Source: Candidatus Gallitreponema excrementavium (GTDB taxonomy: Bacteria > Spirochaetota > Spirochaetia > Treponematales > Treponemataceae). Taken from it: DNA of 37,647 bases. The notes under the pieces were generated by a model. The model was given only the letters and a program-made list of their open reading frames with translations. It was not told the DNA's origin and searched no databases. Of the stretch, positions 1 through 7,557 are shown piece by piece. The translations under genes were made by a program, and so were the position numbers. The stretch's first letter is position 1. Every line of letters starts with the position of its first letter. The DNA lies in NCBI GenBank assembly GCA_017694795.1, contig JADIMM010000082.1, forward strand, positions 1-37,647, written 5' to 3'.

Positions 1-73
1 AGACAACAAAAGCCTGGAAGCCCAACAAAAAAAACGTTAAAGGATTGCCGAAAGATTTATTTCCAGGTTTCTT

Positions 74-523
74 TCAGTCCTCGATACCGAATTCTTTTTC
101 CAGGATTTCTACGGCTTCAAGGATAAAGACCCCGCAGGGACGTTTTGAGTAATATTCAGGGGTTCTTTCCGATGGATCTGATTTTACGATGCAGTTGGCT
201 TTTTGCAGAAGTTCCTTACAATTAGAGGTTCCGAATTTCCCTTCAAAAATGGAAAAGCATTTTTTTACCTTGTTGTAGAATTCAGTTTTCATTTTGTTGT
301 CGGTTACCGGGTAATTCCCTTCAAGAATTCCGGCTATCATCGTCAGGGCGGAAAGTGTGCCGCAGGTTTCCCGTCTGCCGCTTATTCCACCTCCGAATCC
401 TGCGGCCAGTGCTGCTGCGGTTTCCTCCTGTAGCCCTGCTATGTCCCGGAAAGCCTTTAAAACACTTTGGGCACAGTTGTTCCCTTCATTAAAAAATCTG
501 ACGGCTTCGGCTTTTCTTCCCAT
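74..523 (-). CDS. C_GCAxxG_C_C family putative redox protein
   Basis: A 149-residue protein whose layout fits the C_GCAxxG_C_C family. An N-terminal Cys17 sits in a helix, a glycine-rich GFGGGI block spans residues 42-47, the family motif appears as CGTLSA from Cys54, and further cysteines lie at 89, 102, 111 and 130. The family is poorly characterised; conserved cysteines suggest metal or redox chemistry, but no activity is established. I see no signal peptide, so it is probably cytosolic. The ATG at 523 follows GGGAGG at 527-532, a strong ribosome binding site. The gene lies downstream of the biotin ligase on the same strand, but a 117-bp gap with its own candidate promoter suggests separate transcription. 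The usual CGAxxG is changed to CGTLSA here. Family assignment is fairly sure; function is unknown. Confidence 0.75.
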   Translation of the reverse strand: MGRKAEAVRFFNEGNNCAQSVLKAFRDIAGLQEETAAALAAGFGGGISGRRETCGTLSALTMIAGILEGNYPVTDNKMKTEFYNKVKKCFSIFEGKFGTSNCKELLQKANCIVKSDPSERTPEYYSKRPCGVFILEAVEILEKEFGIED

Positions 524-563
524 AAATCCTCCCGGTTATAATTTGCAAACTGAATACAGAACC

Positions 564-592
564 ATCATAATGTTTATAAAAATAATTTACAA
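564..592 (-). promoter_or_regulatory. Candidate sigma-70 promoter for the C_GCAxxG gene
   Basis: On the minus strand, TTGTAA (587-592) and TATGAT (564-569) are separated by exactly 17 bp. They match the consensus boxes at 4/6 and 5/6. The site lies about 40 bp upstream of the ATG at 523. AT-rich sequence gives chance matches, so this is a candidate only. Confidence 0.4.
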
Positions 593-640
593 CTTGGACT
601 GTGGAAATTTGACTGGCTACGGCAGGAATACCATATTTTT

Positions 641-1447
641 TCACTGCTGATCTTTGTAAACCTCAAGTTCTCCTGAAAAACAGGAAACAACTTCCTTTTC
701 TGTTTGTATTAAAAGTTCTCCATCCGGGCCAATCCCTTTTAAAATACCTTTCAAAAGATTTTTCTCATTTTGAATGGAGTCAGTTGCGGAAAATCCCCTG
801 TAAAACCTTACGGGGGTGTTTTTTCTGTAAAGAATATCATTTATTTTTTCCTGCCAGTCATGGGACTCCAGGACAGATTTGATTTCTTCCAGAACCAATG
901 GGAGAAACCCGTCCGGTTCCGGAACCTTTTCTTTCAAAACCTGGAATAAAGAAGTTGCCTTTGTCCTGAGCTCCGGGGCAAACTCCTTTTGGCCAAGATT
1001 ACACCCGATTCCTGCAATAAGAAAATCCCCGGTTTTTTCACAGACCATTCCAGCCGCTTTTTTACCGTTTATCATTATGTCATTTGGCCATTTGATTTCT
1101 ATCTTTATTTCCGGGTCCTTTATTATCCGCCGGAAAGCCTTTGCTGTTCCCAGTCCCATTTTCAGAGTAAAGCCGTGGAAATATTTTTCTGACAGAATAA
1201 GGGTGAATAAAAGGCTTTCATTTCCGGAGCCCTGCCACCGGCGGGTTTCAAATCTTCCCCTTCCTTTGGTTTGGGTTCCGGCAAAAATTACCGTACCCGG
1301 AAGGGCTCCGTATTTAATAAGTTCCCTGGCGTCGTCCATTGTGCTTGTTGTTGTTTCTATATAGTAAACAGGCTGGTTTCCAAAAGGATTGTGGATTTTT
1401 CCGGTAAGGTCGATGTATTTTTCCGGAGTGCTTTTTATTCTTTCCAT
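641..1447 (-). CDS. birA: Biotin--[acetyl-CoA-carboxylase] ligase (BirA/BPL catalytic domain)
   Basis: A 268-residue biotin protein ligase, which activates biotin with ATP and attaches it to the lysine of biotin carboxyl carrier domains in the cytosol. Diagnostic motifs are visible: STMDDA near residue 35, GTQTKGRGRFETRRW at 57-71 (the biotinyl-AMP loop, GRGR at 62-65), and KWPNDIMINGKKAAG at 119-133. A small C-terminal domain follows. The protein starts almost directly with the catalytic domain, so it lacks the N-terminal winged-helix DNA-binding domain of E. coli BirA and is a monofunctional ligase rather than a repressor. The ATG start has only a weak ribosome binding site. It is divergent from smc. 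Confidence 0.93.
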   Translation of the reverse strand: MERIKSTPEKYIDLTGKIHNPFGNQPVYYIETTTSTMDDARELIKYGALPGTVIFAGTQTKGRGRFETRRWQGSGNESLLFTLILSEKYFHGFTLKMGLGTAKAFRRIIKDPEIKIEIKWPNDIMINGKKAAGMVCEKTGDFLIAGIGCNLGQKEFAPELRTKATSLFQVLKEKVPEPDGFLPLVLEEIKSVLESHDWQEKINDILYRKNTPVRFYRGFSATDSIQNEKNLLKGILKGIGPDGELLIQTEKEVVSCFSGELEVYKDQQ

Positions 1448-1770
1448 AGGCAGTTTACCATCCCGGTCCGTTTTTTTCGGGTTTAAATCTGTTTTAATAC
1501 AAAAATCCTATACCATACAGTTTTTTTTTACAACAGAATTATTCCCTGAGCCCCCAAATCCGTTTTTTTTAAGTCTTATCTCCCGGTTTTTGCCTGGTAT
1601 TTTCCGGGATGGCTGGACAATCCGGTTTTTCCCTGGAATGGAATCTTACGGGCATATTCCTCTGGGGTTTCATAGTTGACCTGAATACTTTTGTAATGAT
1701 ATTCTGTTATACAAGTTTAAAATGGATTATGTTTTCTTTTTAAATATATTCCGTTTGTTTGGAGAATAAG
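1448..1770. other. Divergent intergenic region between birA and smc
   Basis: About 320 bp with no convincing gene. It is AT-rich with several T-runs (around 1520 and 1565) and contains TCCCGG...CCGGGA, a loose 6-bp inverted repeat near 1580-1608. The open frames that cross it are short, lack a ribosome binding site and look like chance. The only supported content is a candidate smc promoter at 1676-1703 and the smc ribosome binding site at 1761-1764. Confidence 0.5.
1676..1703 (+). promoter_or_regulatory. Candidate promoter of smc
   Basis: TTGACC (1676-1681, 5/6 to the -35 consensus) is followed after 16 bp by GATATT (1698-1703, 4/6). An overlapping TATTCT at 1700-1705 would give an 18-bp spacer. 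The implied leader to the smc GTG at 1771 is about 60 nt. Confidence 0.4.
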
Positions 1771-4731
1771 GTGTTTTTAAAATCTCTTGAAATTTTCGGC
1801 TTTAAGTCTTTTGCCGACAGAACCAAAATTCAGTTCCTGGACGGTATTACAGCCCTTTTGGGTCCCAACGGTTGCGGAAAAAGTAATGTTGTAGACGCCG
1901 TAAAATGGGTTTTAGGGGAACAGGCTTCCAAAACCCTTAGGGCCGGGAAAATGGAAGATGTTATTTTCAAGGGAACCGACACAAGGAAACCTTTGAATGT
2001 TGCGGAGGTAACCCTTACAATTTCCAATGACGGTGGAATCCTGCCCTTGGAGTACAGCGAAATTGCAATAAAAAGGCGTTTGTACCGTTCCGGTGAAAGC
2101 GAATATTTTGTGAACGGGCAGCCTGCAAAGTTAAAGGATATAAGGGAACTTTTTTGGGATACAGGAGTGGGAAAGGCTGCCTATTCTGTTATGGAACAGG
2201 GGAAAATTGACCAGATACTTTCTTCCAAACCGGAGGAAAGACGGTACTTTTTTGAAGAAGCTGCCGGAATTACCCGTTACAAGGCCCGGGGGGCAGAAGC
2301 CGAGCGGAACCTCCAGAGAACAGAAGAAAACATGAGGCAGGCAGAAGGTATCCTTGCAGAAGTAAAAAGGTCCCATGACACATTAAAGGTTCAGGCGGAA
2401 AAGGCGGTAAAATACAGGGATTTTAAAGAAGAGATATTTCAGACTGAGCTGGACATACAGCTTTTAAAGCTTAAATCCTTTACCCGTGACAGGGATTCAA
2501 GAAACGAAGAACTGGAAAAAATCAAGGGCAAACAGGCTCAGGTGAGGGCTGAGATTGAGGCAATTAATGCTTCCCTGGAACAGAACATGGATGTGGTGAA
2601 CACCATGGAAAAGCAGATATCCCAGTTAAATCAGGAAATATACGGTCTTGCCATTGAGCAAAAGGCAAAGATGGATAAGGCAAAGCTTATTACATCCCAG
2701 AGGAATGATTCCAAGGTAAAACTGGAGCATATTGAAAGCAGAATCCGGTCTGCAAAGGAAACGGTGGAAAACCTCCGGGATGAGGTGGACGAACAGGATG
2801 CCCTGATCCACGATTTTACCAAACGGGTTGGGGAAATTAAGGAAAACATTGCTTCTTTTGAGGATAACATACAAAAAACATCCCTCCACATTACAAACAA
2901 CGACAACCAGGTTGTGGAGATAGAAAAGTCCATTCAGGATTTGGACCGGGAGAAAGAAGCCATGGAGGAGGAACTGGCTTCCATAACAGAAAATATCGTT
3001 ACTGAATTGGACAAGAGCCTTAAAGATGCCGGTTATTCTTCTTCTATCCGCTTGGAAAAACAAGAGGCTGTGGAGAACTCCTTAAAACAACTTAAAATCA
3101 TGGTGGAAGGCCGTAACAATATTTTTGCCGACTTAAAGAGTTCCGGGGCTTCTTCCGAATCCTTGATAGAGGCCGGCACAAAGGCTTTTTCCGAGATTAT
3201 TTCCGCTTTGAATGATTTGGAGTCGAATCTCCTGGCCTTTACAAAGTCCCTTCCTGGTTTTATAGACGATTTTCTTGCACCGGAAGGAATCATCACAAAA
3301 AAAAGATCTGTTGACCAGAGAATTTCGGAAAACAGGGAAAAAGTAAGGCTCAAAAAAGAGAATATTTCCACCCTTAGAACTGAAAACATTAATTTATCTG
3401 AAAAAATCGAAGAGTACAAAAACACTTTGTCGGATTTGAATCTTGATATGGTAAGGGTTCAGACCCAGATAAAATCTGTGGAAGAACAGGCCGGGCTGAT
3501 AAAGAGACAGCTTGCTTCCCAGGAGGCAGCCCTAAAAGAACTGGAAAACGAACATTTTTCGGAGTCAAAACGCCTTGAGGAATTTGATGAACAAATCGGG
3601 GACTTGGAAAGTGAAATTGCTGACCTGGAGCATAAGGGTCGGGCAATAACCAGCCAGCTGACCAAATTGGAAGACGACATAAAATCCCGTAATACGGATT
3701 TGTCCGAGAAACAGGAAGATTTAAATAAAAAATCCGCAGAGGTCGGTAAGTATTCCGGAATGATAGAAAAACTGAATATGGAAGTTGTTACATCCGAAAC
3801 TGAAATCCGGAATCTGAAAAACAATTTCCAGGAACAATATTCCAGGGATTTAATGGAATTTGAAGAAAAAATGTATACAATCAATGTTCCGGCAGGAGAG
3901 TTAAGGGAAAAACTTTCCCAAATCAGGCAAAAAATCAAGGAGCTTGGAAGTGTAAACTTTATGGCAATCGAAGAATTTGCCGAGGTAAAAGAACGCTACG
4001 AGCTTTTGTCAAAACAGCTGGAAGATTTGAAAAAGGCCAGGGAAGATTTGAGCCGTATAACCCAGGAAATCAGGGCTGAATCCAGTGAGCTTTTCATGGC
4101 TACGTATAACAAAATAAAGAAGAATTTCCACAATATGTTCAGGCGTTTATTCGGTGGGGGCCGGGCAGAAATCCGGCTTTTGGATCCTGCCAATGTCCTG
4201 GAATCAGGAATTGATATTCTGGCCCAGCCTCCGGGAAAAAAGATGGAAAGTATAAGCCTCTTATCAGGAGGGGAAAGGTCAATGACAGCAGTTTCTTTGC
4301 TTTTTGCAGCATACATGGTTAAGCCCTCGCCTTTCTGTCTTTTGGACGAGATTGATGCAGCCTTGGACGATCAGAATGTGCTTAGGTTTGTAACGACTTT
4401 GCGGGAGTTTTCTTCAAAGAGCCAGTACATTGTAATCACCCATAACAAAAAAACCGGTATCGGTTCTAGCCACCTTCTTGGGGTTACCATGCAGGAACCG
4501 GGGGTTACGAAAGTTATTACCATAAAAATGCAGAGCGAACCCGGTGTTTTCCAGGAGACTCTGCCGGATATAGAACCCTTTGAAGAAGAGGATGTGGAGC
4601 CGGAAACAGATGTTTATCTTCCTCCCCATGTATTAACCAGGGGTGGAAGAGTTCAGGAGACAGGGGAACAGACCGGTCCGGAAGATGCGTCAGGGGAAAC
4701 AGTTTCCCAAAATGAACATAACGAGGAATAA
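1771..4731 (+). CDS. smc: Chromosome segregation ATPase SMC (short-armed, no canonical hinge)
   Basis: A structural-maintenance-of-chromosomes ATPase that compacts and segregates DNA. The N-terminal head carries Walker A GPNGCGKSN at about residues 31-39. The C-terminal head carries the ABC signature LSGGERSM near 831 and Walker B with D-loop FCLLDEIDAALDD near 855. Between them are two long heptad-rich coiled coils flanking a central region around residues 400-510. That region has no recognisable SMC hinge signature. At 986 residues the protein is shorter than the usual 1150-1200. The last 60-odd residues form an acidic, Pro/Glu-rich tail. Start choice: GTG 1771 is preceded by GGAG at 1761-1764 with 6-nt spacing and gives the typical N-terminus MFLKSLEIFGFKSF. 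A TTG at 1759 would overlap that ribosome binding site. ScpA and ScpB are not in the window. Confidence 0.93.
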   Translation: MFLKSLEIFGFKSFADRTKIQFLDGITALLGPNGCGKSNVVDAVKWVLGEQASKTLRAGKMEDVIFKGTDTRKPLNVAEVTLTISNDGGILPLEYSEIAIKRRLYRSGESEYFVNGQPAKLKDIRELFWDTGVGKAAYSVMEQGKIDQILSSKPEERRYFFEEAAGITRYKARGAEAERNLQRTEENMRQAEGILAEVKRSHDTLKVQAEKAVKYRDFKEEIFQTELDIQLLKLKSFTRDRDSRNEELEKIKGKQAQVRAEIEAINASLEQNMDVVNTMEKQISQLNQEIYGLAIEQKAKMDKAKLITSQRNDSKVKLEHIESRIRSAKETVENLRDEVDEQDALIHDFTKRVGEIKENIASFEDNIQKTSLHITNNDNQVVEIEKSIQDLDREKEAMEEELASITENIVTELDKSLKDAGYSSSIRLEKQEAVENSLKQLKIMVEGRNNIFADLKSSGASSESLIEAGTKAFSEIISALNDLESNLLAFTKSLPGFIDDFLAPEGIITKKRSVDQRISENREKVRLKKENISTLRTENINLSEKIEEYKNTLSDLNLDMVRVQTQIKSVEEQAGLIKRQLASQEAALKELENEHFSESKRLEEFDEQIGDLESEIADLEHKGRAITSQLTKLEDDIKSRNTDLSEKQEDLNKKSAEVGKYSGMIEKLNMEVVTSETEIRNLKNNFQEQYSRDLMEFEEKMYTINVPAGELREKLSQIRQKIKELGSVNFMAIEEFAEVKERYELLSKQLEDLKKAREDLSRITQEIRAESSELFMATYNKIKKNFHNMFRRLFGGGRAEIRLLDPANVLESGIDILAQPPGKKMESISLLSGGERSMTAVSLLFAAYMVKPSPFCLLDEIDAALDDQNVLRFVTTLREFSSKSQYIVITHNKKTGIGSSHLLGVTMQEPGVTKVITIKMQSEPGVFQETLPDIEPFEEEDVEPETDVYLPPHVLTRGGRVQETGEQTGPEDASGETVSQNEHNEE

Positions 4732-4737
4732 CAATCT

Positions 4738-4754
4738 CTCTGGTTAAGGGCTTT
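4738..4754 (+). repeat. Short dispersed repeat, copy 1
   Basis: CTCTGGTTAAGGGCTTT begins 6 bp after the smc stop codon. A 16/17 match recurs at 15856-15872, also downstream of a stop codon, and a weaker relative is at 15920. The repeat may be chance or a small intergenic element. Confidence 0.35.
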
Positions 4755-4777
4755 GTTCCGGAATGACTTGATTCAGC

Positions 4778-4806
4778 TTGCAATCTTACATCTGTAAGTA
4801 TAAAAT
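4778..4806 (+). promoter_or_regulatory. Candidate promoter with embedded palindrome, upstream of the 97-residue lipoprotein
   Basis: TTGCAA (4778-4783) and TAAAAT (4801-4806) are spaced by 17 bp. The spacer holds a perfect inverted repeat, CTTACA-TC-TGTAAG (4785-4798), positioned where a repressor operator would block RNA polymerase. The -10 box ends only 6 bp before the ATG at 4813, and no Shine-Dalgarno sequence lies between, so any transcript would be leaderless or nearly so. Confidence 0.4.
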
Positions 4807-4812
4807 AAAATT

Positions 4813-5106
4813 ATGGCAGGTAGGAAAACGGTAAAGTCTTATTGTATTTTAATTTTTGCTGTATTGATTTTTATTTCCTGTGGCGGAACCGAAAGTAAAA
4901 AAGAACAGGGAGTTCCCTTGGAGGAGCTTTATATAGGAGAAGAGCCGGGCTTGTATCCTCCGGTATTACTGTACAGAACGAGGAAGACTCAATGGTCAAC
5001 AGAAGATGTGGAAAGGTGGTATCACCATCCTACGGAAGAAGAGCAGAAAGAACTGGAAAAAATATTTATGGAAAAAACCGAATCTGTTTTGGATTCTGTG
5101 CCCTGA
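4813..5106 (+). CDS. Small putative lipoprotein
   Basis: A 97-residue protein of unknown function. The N-terminus has a positively charged start (MAGRKTVKSY), a hydrophobic stretch and a lipobox-like end FISC-GG, with Cys about residue 23, typical of the relaxed lipoboxes of spirochaetes. The mature part is short and highly charged and ends in a helix rich in Glu and Lys. No Shine-Dalgarno sequence precedes the ATG, and a candidate promoter lies directly upstream. The 3' end overlaps the next lipoprotein gene by 115 bp in another frame, so the two are probably translated from one message. The overlap contains an A6 run that may affect which frame is read. I do not recognise a family. Confidence 0.65.
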   Translation: MAGRKTVKSYCILIFAVLIFISCGGTESKKEQGVPLEELYIGEEPGLYPPVLLYRTRKTQWSTEDVERWYHHPTEEEQKELEKIFMEKTESVLDSVP

Positions 5107-6554
5107 TACTGGTTCTTTTTTTTGCCGGGTGTAAATCCCTTCCTACTCCTTCGGAGTCAGCAGATGACTTGCCTGTTGAAGAGCCGGTTTTCCCGTTGGA
5201 AGAGGTAACACTTCCCTCCGAAACTGTTTCCGGTGAAACTCCGGCTGTCTCCGGTGTAACAGAACAGGAACCAGTGGGTTCAGATGCTGAAAATGAAAGT
5301 TTTGGGGAATCCGGGGATTTAAATGATATGGCGGTTTCTGAGTCCTTGGAAACCGCAGAAGAAGTTGGGGCTGAAACAGGCGTTTCAGAAGAACCGTCCC
5401 TGGTTTTTCCCGGGCTGGAACAGGAGTCGGATTCTGGTTCTATCCAAACCGAAGAAGCGAAGGAGCCGGAAAATTCTGTAACCGAAGTTCCTGTAGAACC
5501 TGAAACTGCAACCGTAAGTCCGGGGCCGGTTTCCGGATTCCAAAATCCGGATGTATCTGCACCGGTAGAAGAATTTGTTCCTGAAAATTCCGGGGCGGCA
5601 ACCCCCGGGTCCGGTTTGGAAAATGCTTCCACGGAGGATGATCTCCCTGAATCCGGGACACAAAATATTTCCCAGGAGAAAATACCCCAGGAGCAGGAAG
5701 TTTCCGATTCCTTTGAAGGAGTTAAAGACAGTGATATACCGGGAATTTGGGAAGATACACAGCCGGGTGTAATTTTCCTGCCTGAGGCAGAACAGTCTGT
5801 GGAGCCATTTCATCTCAATGTTTCAATGGGGCAGAATCTGGAAGTCCTTATGCCTGGAAGCGGATGGGTTTATATGGGGCAGGAGGGTGACTCCGGAGCC
5901 TTAGACTTTAAGGGTAAAAATATCCGGGATGGGGACACGGTCTTTCTTTTCGGTACTAAAAACACCGGTGTTGTGGATTTGGAATTTTCCCGCTTTGATG
6001 TTATCCGGGATTCCTACGATGACAGGAAAATCACCGTGGATATAAATAATGATCAATTTTCTGGTTCCACTGTAGTATGGAAAGAAGAAGAGGCTCCGGA
6101 TATTCCTTCTTCCACAGGGGAAACCGAAGTTGCTGCTCCAAAGGAGATAACACTGGATACAAATGACTCAGCAGCCGCTGCCCTGGATTCTGATTCCCCG
6201 GTATCGGATGAACCCGGCCTTTTGATTAATACAGGCAGCGAAACATCAGATGACAGTTATAAATCCCTTGATTCAGGTTCTATGCTGGACTCTATGGAAA
6301 AAGCTTTGGCTGACGGAAACATTCCCCTGGTTCAGGAGATTGCAGATTATTACCCCGGAGCCTATTCAACAGATTTGGACAGAATGTGGTATATCTTGGG
6401 GCAGGCCTATGAGGCGGATACTGATTACCGGGATATTAAAAAATCCCTGAATGCTTACGAAACAGTGGTAAAAGCCTATCCTTTCAGCAAATATTGGTCT
6501 AAGTCCAAGGATAGGATTTCATATATAAACAGGTATTTCTTTAACATAAGGTAA
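4992..6554 (+). CDS. Large acidic lipoprotein with TPR-like C-terminus
   Basis: A 520-residue open frame encoding a probable envelope lipoprotein. A hydrophobic segment ending LFFAGC places the lipid-modified Cys at residue 47. Residues about 50-260 are low-complexity, rich in Glu, Pro, Ser and Val. A compact beta-rich stretch follows at about 270-355. The last 80 residues (DRMWYILGQAYEAD onward) look like tetratricopeptide helices of the kind in BamD-type or YbgF-type proteins. The start is uncertain. ATG 4992 has GAGGAAG at 4980-4986 but gives an unusually long n-region. One extra A in the A6 run at 5072-5077 would instead join ATG 5068 to this frame and give a textbook signal peptide beginning MEKNRICFGF. 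The stop lies 1 bp from the converging flgN stop. Confidence 0.7.
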   Translation: MVNRRCGKVVSPSYGRRAERTGKNIYGKNRICFGFCALILVLFFAGCKSLPTPSESADDLPVEEPVFPLEEVTLPSETVSGETPAVSGVTEQEPVGSDAENESFGESGDLNDMAVSESLETAEEVGAETGVSEEPSLVFPGLEQESDSGSIQTEEAKEPENSVTEVPVEPETATVSPGPVSGFQNPDVSAPVEEFVPENSGAATPGSGLENASTEDDLPESGTQNISQEKIPQEQEVSDSFEGVKDSDIPGIWEDTQPGVIFLPEAEQSVEPFHLNVSMGQNLEVLMPGSGWVYMGQEGDSGALDFKGKNIRDGDTVFLFGTKNTGVVDLEFSRFDVIRDSYDDRKITVDINNDQFSGSTVVWKEEEAPDIPSSTGETEVAAPKEITLDTNDSAAAALDSDSPVSDEPGLLINTGSETSDDSYKSLDSGSMLDSMEKALADGNIPLVQEIADYYPGAYSTDLDRMWYILGQAYEADTDYRDIKKSLNAYETVVKAYPFSKYWSKSKDRISYINRYFFNIR

Positions 6555-6569
6555 GTCATTGTCTTATGT
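6544..6569. terminator. Hairpin over two converging stop codons
   Basis: ACATAAG (6544-6550) pairs perfectly with CTTATGT (6563-6569). Two wobble and two A-T pairs inside extend the stem to 11 bp with a 4-nt loop. The TAA of the lipoprotein (6552-6554) and the reverse TGA of flgN (6556-6558) both fall inside it. There is no U-tract on either side, so termination efficiency is doubtful. Confidence 0.4.
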
Positions 6570-7023
6570 CTATCATTCCTCCAAGCCGGGAGCCTTGGTT
6601 ATAAACACTTTTTCCCCGGCTGTAAGGATTGGTAAAGTTCTTTAGTTGGTTCTTCATAAGGAGCATCTGCTGTTCCAACAAATCCCGGTTCAACCTGTTT
6701 TGTTGTTGCACTTTTTCCCGGAGTTTTTTTAAATCCGTTTTAAGGACAGGAATTTCCCCGTGACCTTGCGGATAGGCATCCCGGTACATTTTCTCAATAG
6801 GTTGTATAACCTTTTCCATTCCTGAAATCTGGTTCAAAATCTGGTTTTCCAGTTCGGTGTGGCTTTGTACTGCCTCAATATTCCCCTCTTTTATGAACCT
6901 GCTCTGGCTTTCCAGTACATTGAGATAATCATTGAATTTGCTCCTCTGGGATTCCAGCAGAGCCTTAAATCTCTTTAAAAGAGCAACCCTTTCTGCCAAT
7001 TCCTGTTCTGAAATCGTTTCCAT
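6556..7023 (-). CDS. flgN: FlgN-like flagellar export chaperone
   Basis: A 155-residue, almost entirely helical protein. FlgN-family chaperones bind the C-termini of hook-filament junction proteins (FlgK, FlgL) and escort them to the flagellar export gate. Visible features are long amphipathic coiled-coil helices through residues 5-130, rich in Gln, Glu, Leu and Lys, followed by a short polar C-terminal tail, matching the family's usual size and layout. Primary sequence is poorly conserved in this family, so the call leans on its position: it starts 4 bp after the fliS stop, on the same strand, behind the same sigma-28-type promoter. It converges on the lipoprotein gene with one base between stop codons. 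Confidence 0.72.
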   Translation of the reverse strand: METISEQELAERVALLKRFKALLESQRSKFNDYLNVLESQSRFIKEGNIEAVQSHTELENQILNQISGMEKVIQPIEKMYRDAYPQGHGEIPVLKTDLKKLREKVQQQNRLNRDLLEQQMLLMKNQLKNFTNPYSRGKSVYNQGSRLGGMIDIRQ

Positions 7024-7027
7024 AATT

Positions 7028-7462
7028 TTACCCTGTTATATTCAAACCTCTTACCGGTTGCTCCGGAACGACGGTGGTTTTGGCAATTTCCTTCCAGGCG
7101 GAGTGAAGCTGTTCCATAAAGGTTTTTACACTTTTAATTTTTTCTACATTTTTCTCAATGTTGGCGGTCATAAGTTCCTTATTAAAGAAAGTGTAAAGGG
7201 AATAAAGATTTTGGGCAATTTCGCCACCCTTTTCAAAATCAAGGGAGGCCATTAATTCCGTTATTATTTCCTGGGTTTTTAAGATTGCTTTGTTTGTTTT
7301 TTCAATATTCCCGGGGTCACGGTTTTCCGGACTTTCCATAATTTCCTGGGCAATTCCCATTTGTTTAACGGCTTCTTCATACAGCATGACAATCAACTGT
7401 CCCCTGCCCGATGTCCTTACCTTTGTTTGTGAATAAATGTTGGCTGCCTGTGAATAATTCAT
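7028..7462 (-). CDS. fliS: Flagellar export chaperone FliS
   Basis: FliS binds the disordered C-terminus of flagellin in the cytosol, prevents premature polymerisation and delivers it to the export apparatus. The 144-residue product begins MNYSQAANIYSQTKVRTS, the typical FliS N-terminus, followed by QLIVMLYEEAVKQM and the family's helical bundle, with NLYSLYTFFNKELMTAN near residue 90. Start choice: ATG 7462 has a strong GGAGG 7 nt upstream. An ATG 30 bp further upstream would fall in a leader hairpin and add a non-conserved MPISKGGGKK stretch. It is the first gene of a two-gene unit with flgN. Treponemes have several FlaB core flagellins that a FliS could serve. Confidence 0.95.
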   Translation of the reverse strand: MNYSQAANIYSQTKVRTSGRGQLIVMLYEEAVKQMGIAQEIMESPENRDPGNIEKTNKAILKTQEIITELMASLDFEKGGEIAQNLYSLYTFFNKELMTANIEKNVEKIKSVKTFMEQLHSAWKEIAKTTVVPEQPVRGLNITG

Positions 7463-7490
7463 TTTTTTTCCTCCACCCTTGGAAATAGGC

Positions 7491-7513
7491 ATTTATCCTG
7501 AATCGGGATAAAT
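7491..7513 (-). promoter_or_regulatory. Hairpin in the fliS leader
   Basis: A perfect 8-bp stem (7491-7498 with 7506-7513) and 7-nt loop lie in the predicted fliS 5' untranslated region, about 17 nt upstream of the GGAGG ribosome binding site. No U-tract follows, so it is not a terminator. It could affect mRNA stability or translation, or be incidental. Confidence 0.35.
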
Positions 7514-7557
7514 ATTCGACAGGGAAATCTATAAACAGAAATCCACTTCTCTTAACT

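Noticed and set aside
1759..1770. TTG start for smc at 1759
   Set aside because: It overlaps the GGAG ribosome binding site that serves GTG 1771, and the four extra residues are not part of the usual SMC start.
3297..3304. A8 run in smc as a slippage site
   Set aside because: The frame is intact on both sides and encodes normal coiled-coil sequence, so there is no reason to propose frameshifting.
5066..5632. Long minus-strand open frame of 188 residues opposite the acidic lipoprotein
   Set aside because: It mirrors the Ser/Pro/Glu-rich low-complexity linker on the other strand, has no ribosome binding site and is a codon-bias shadow.
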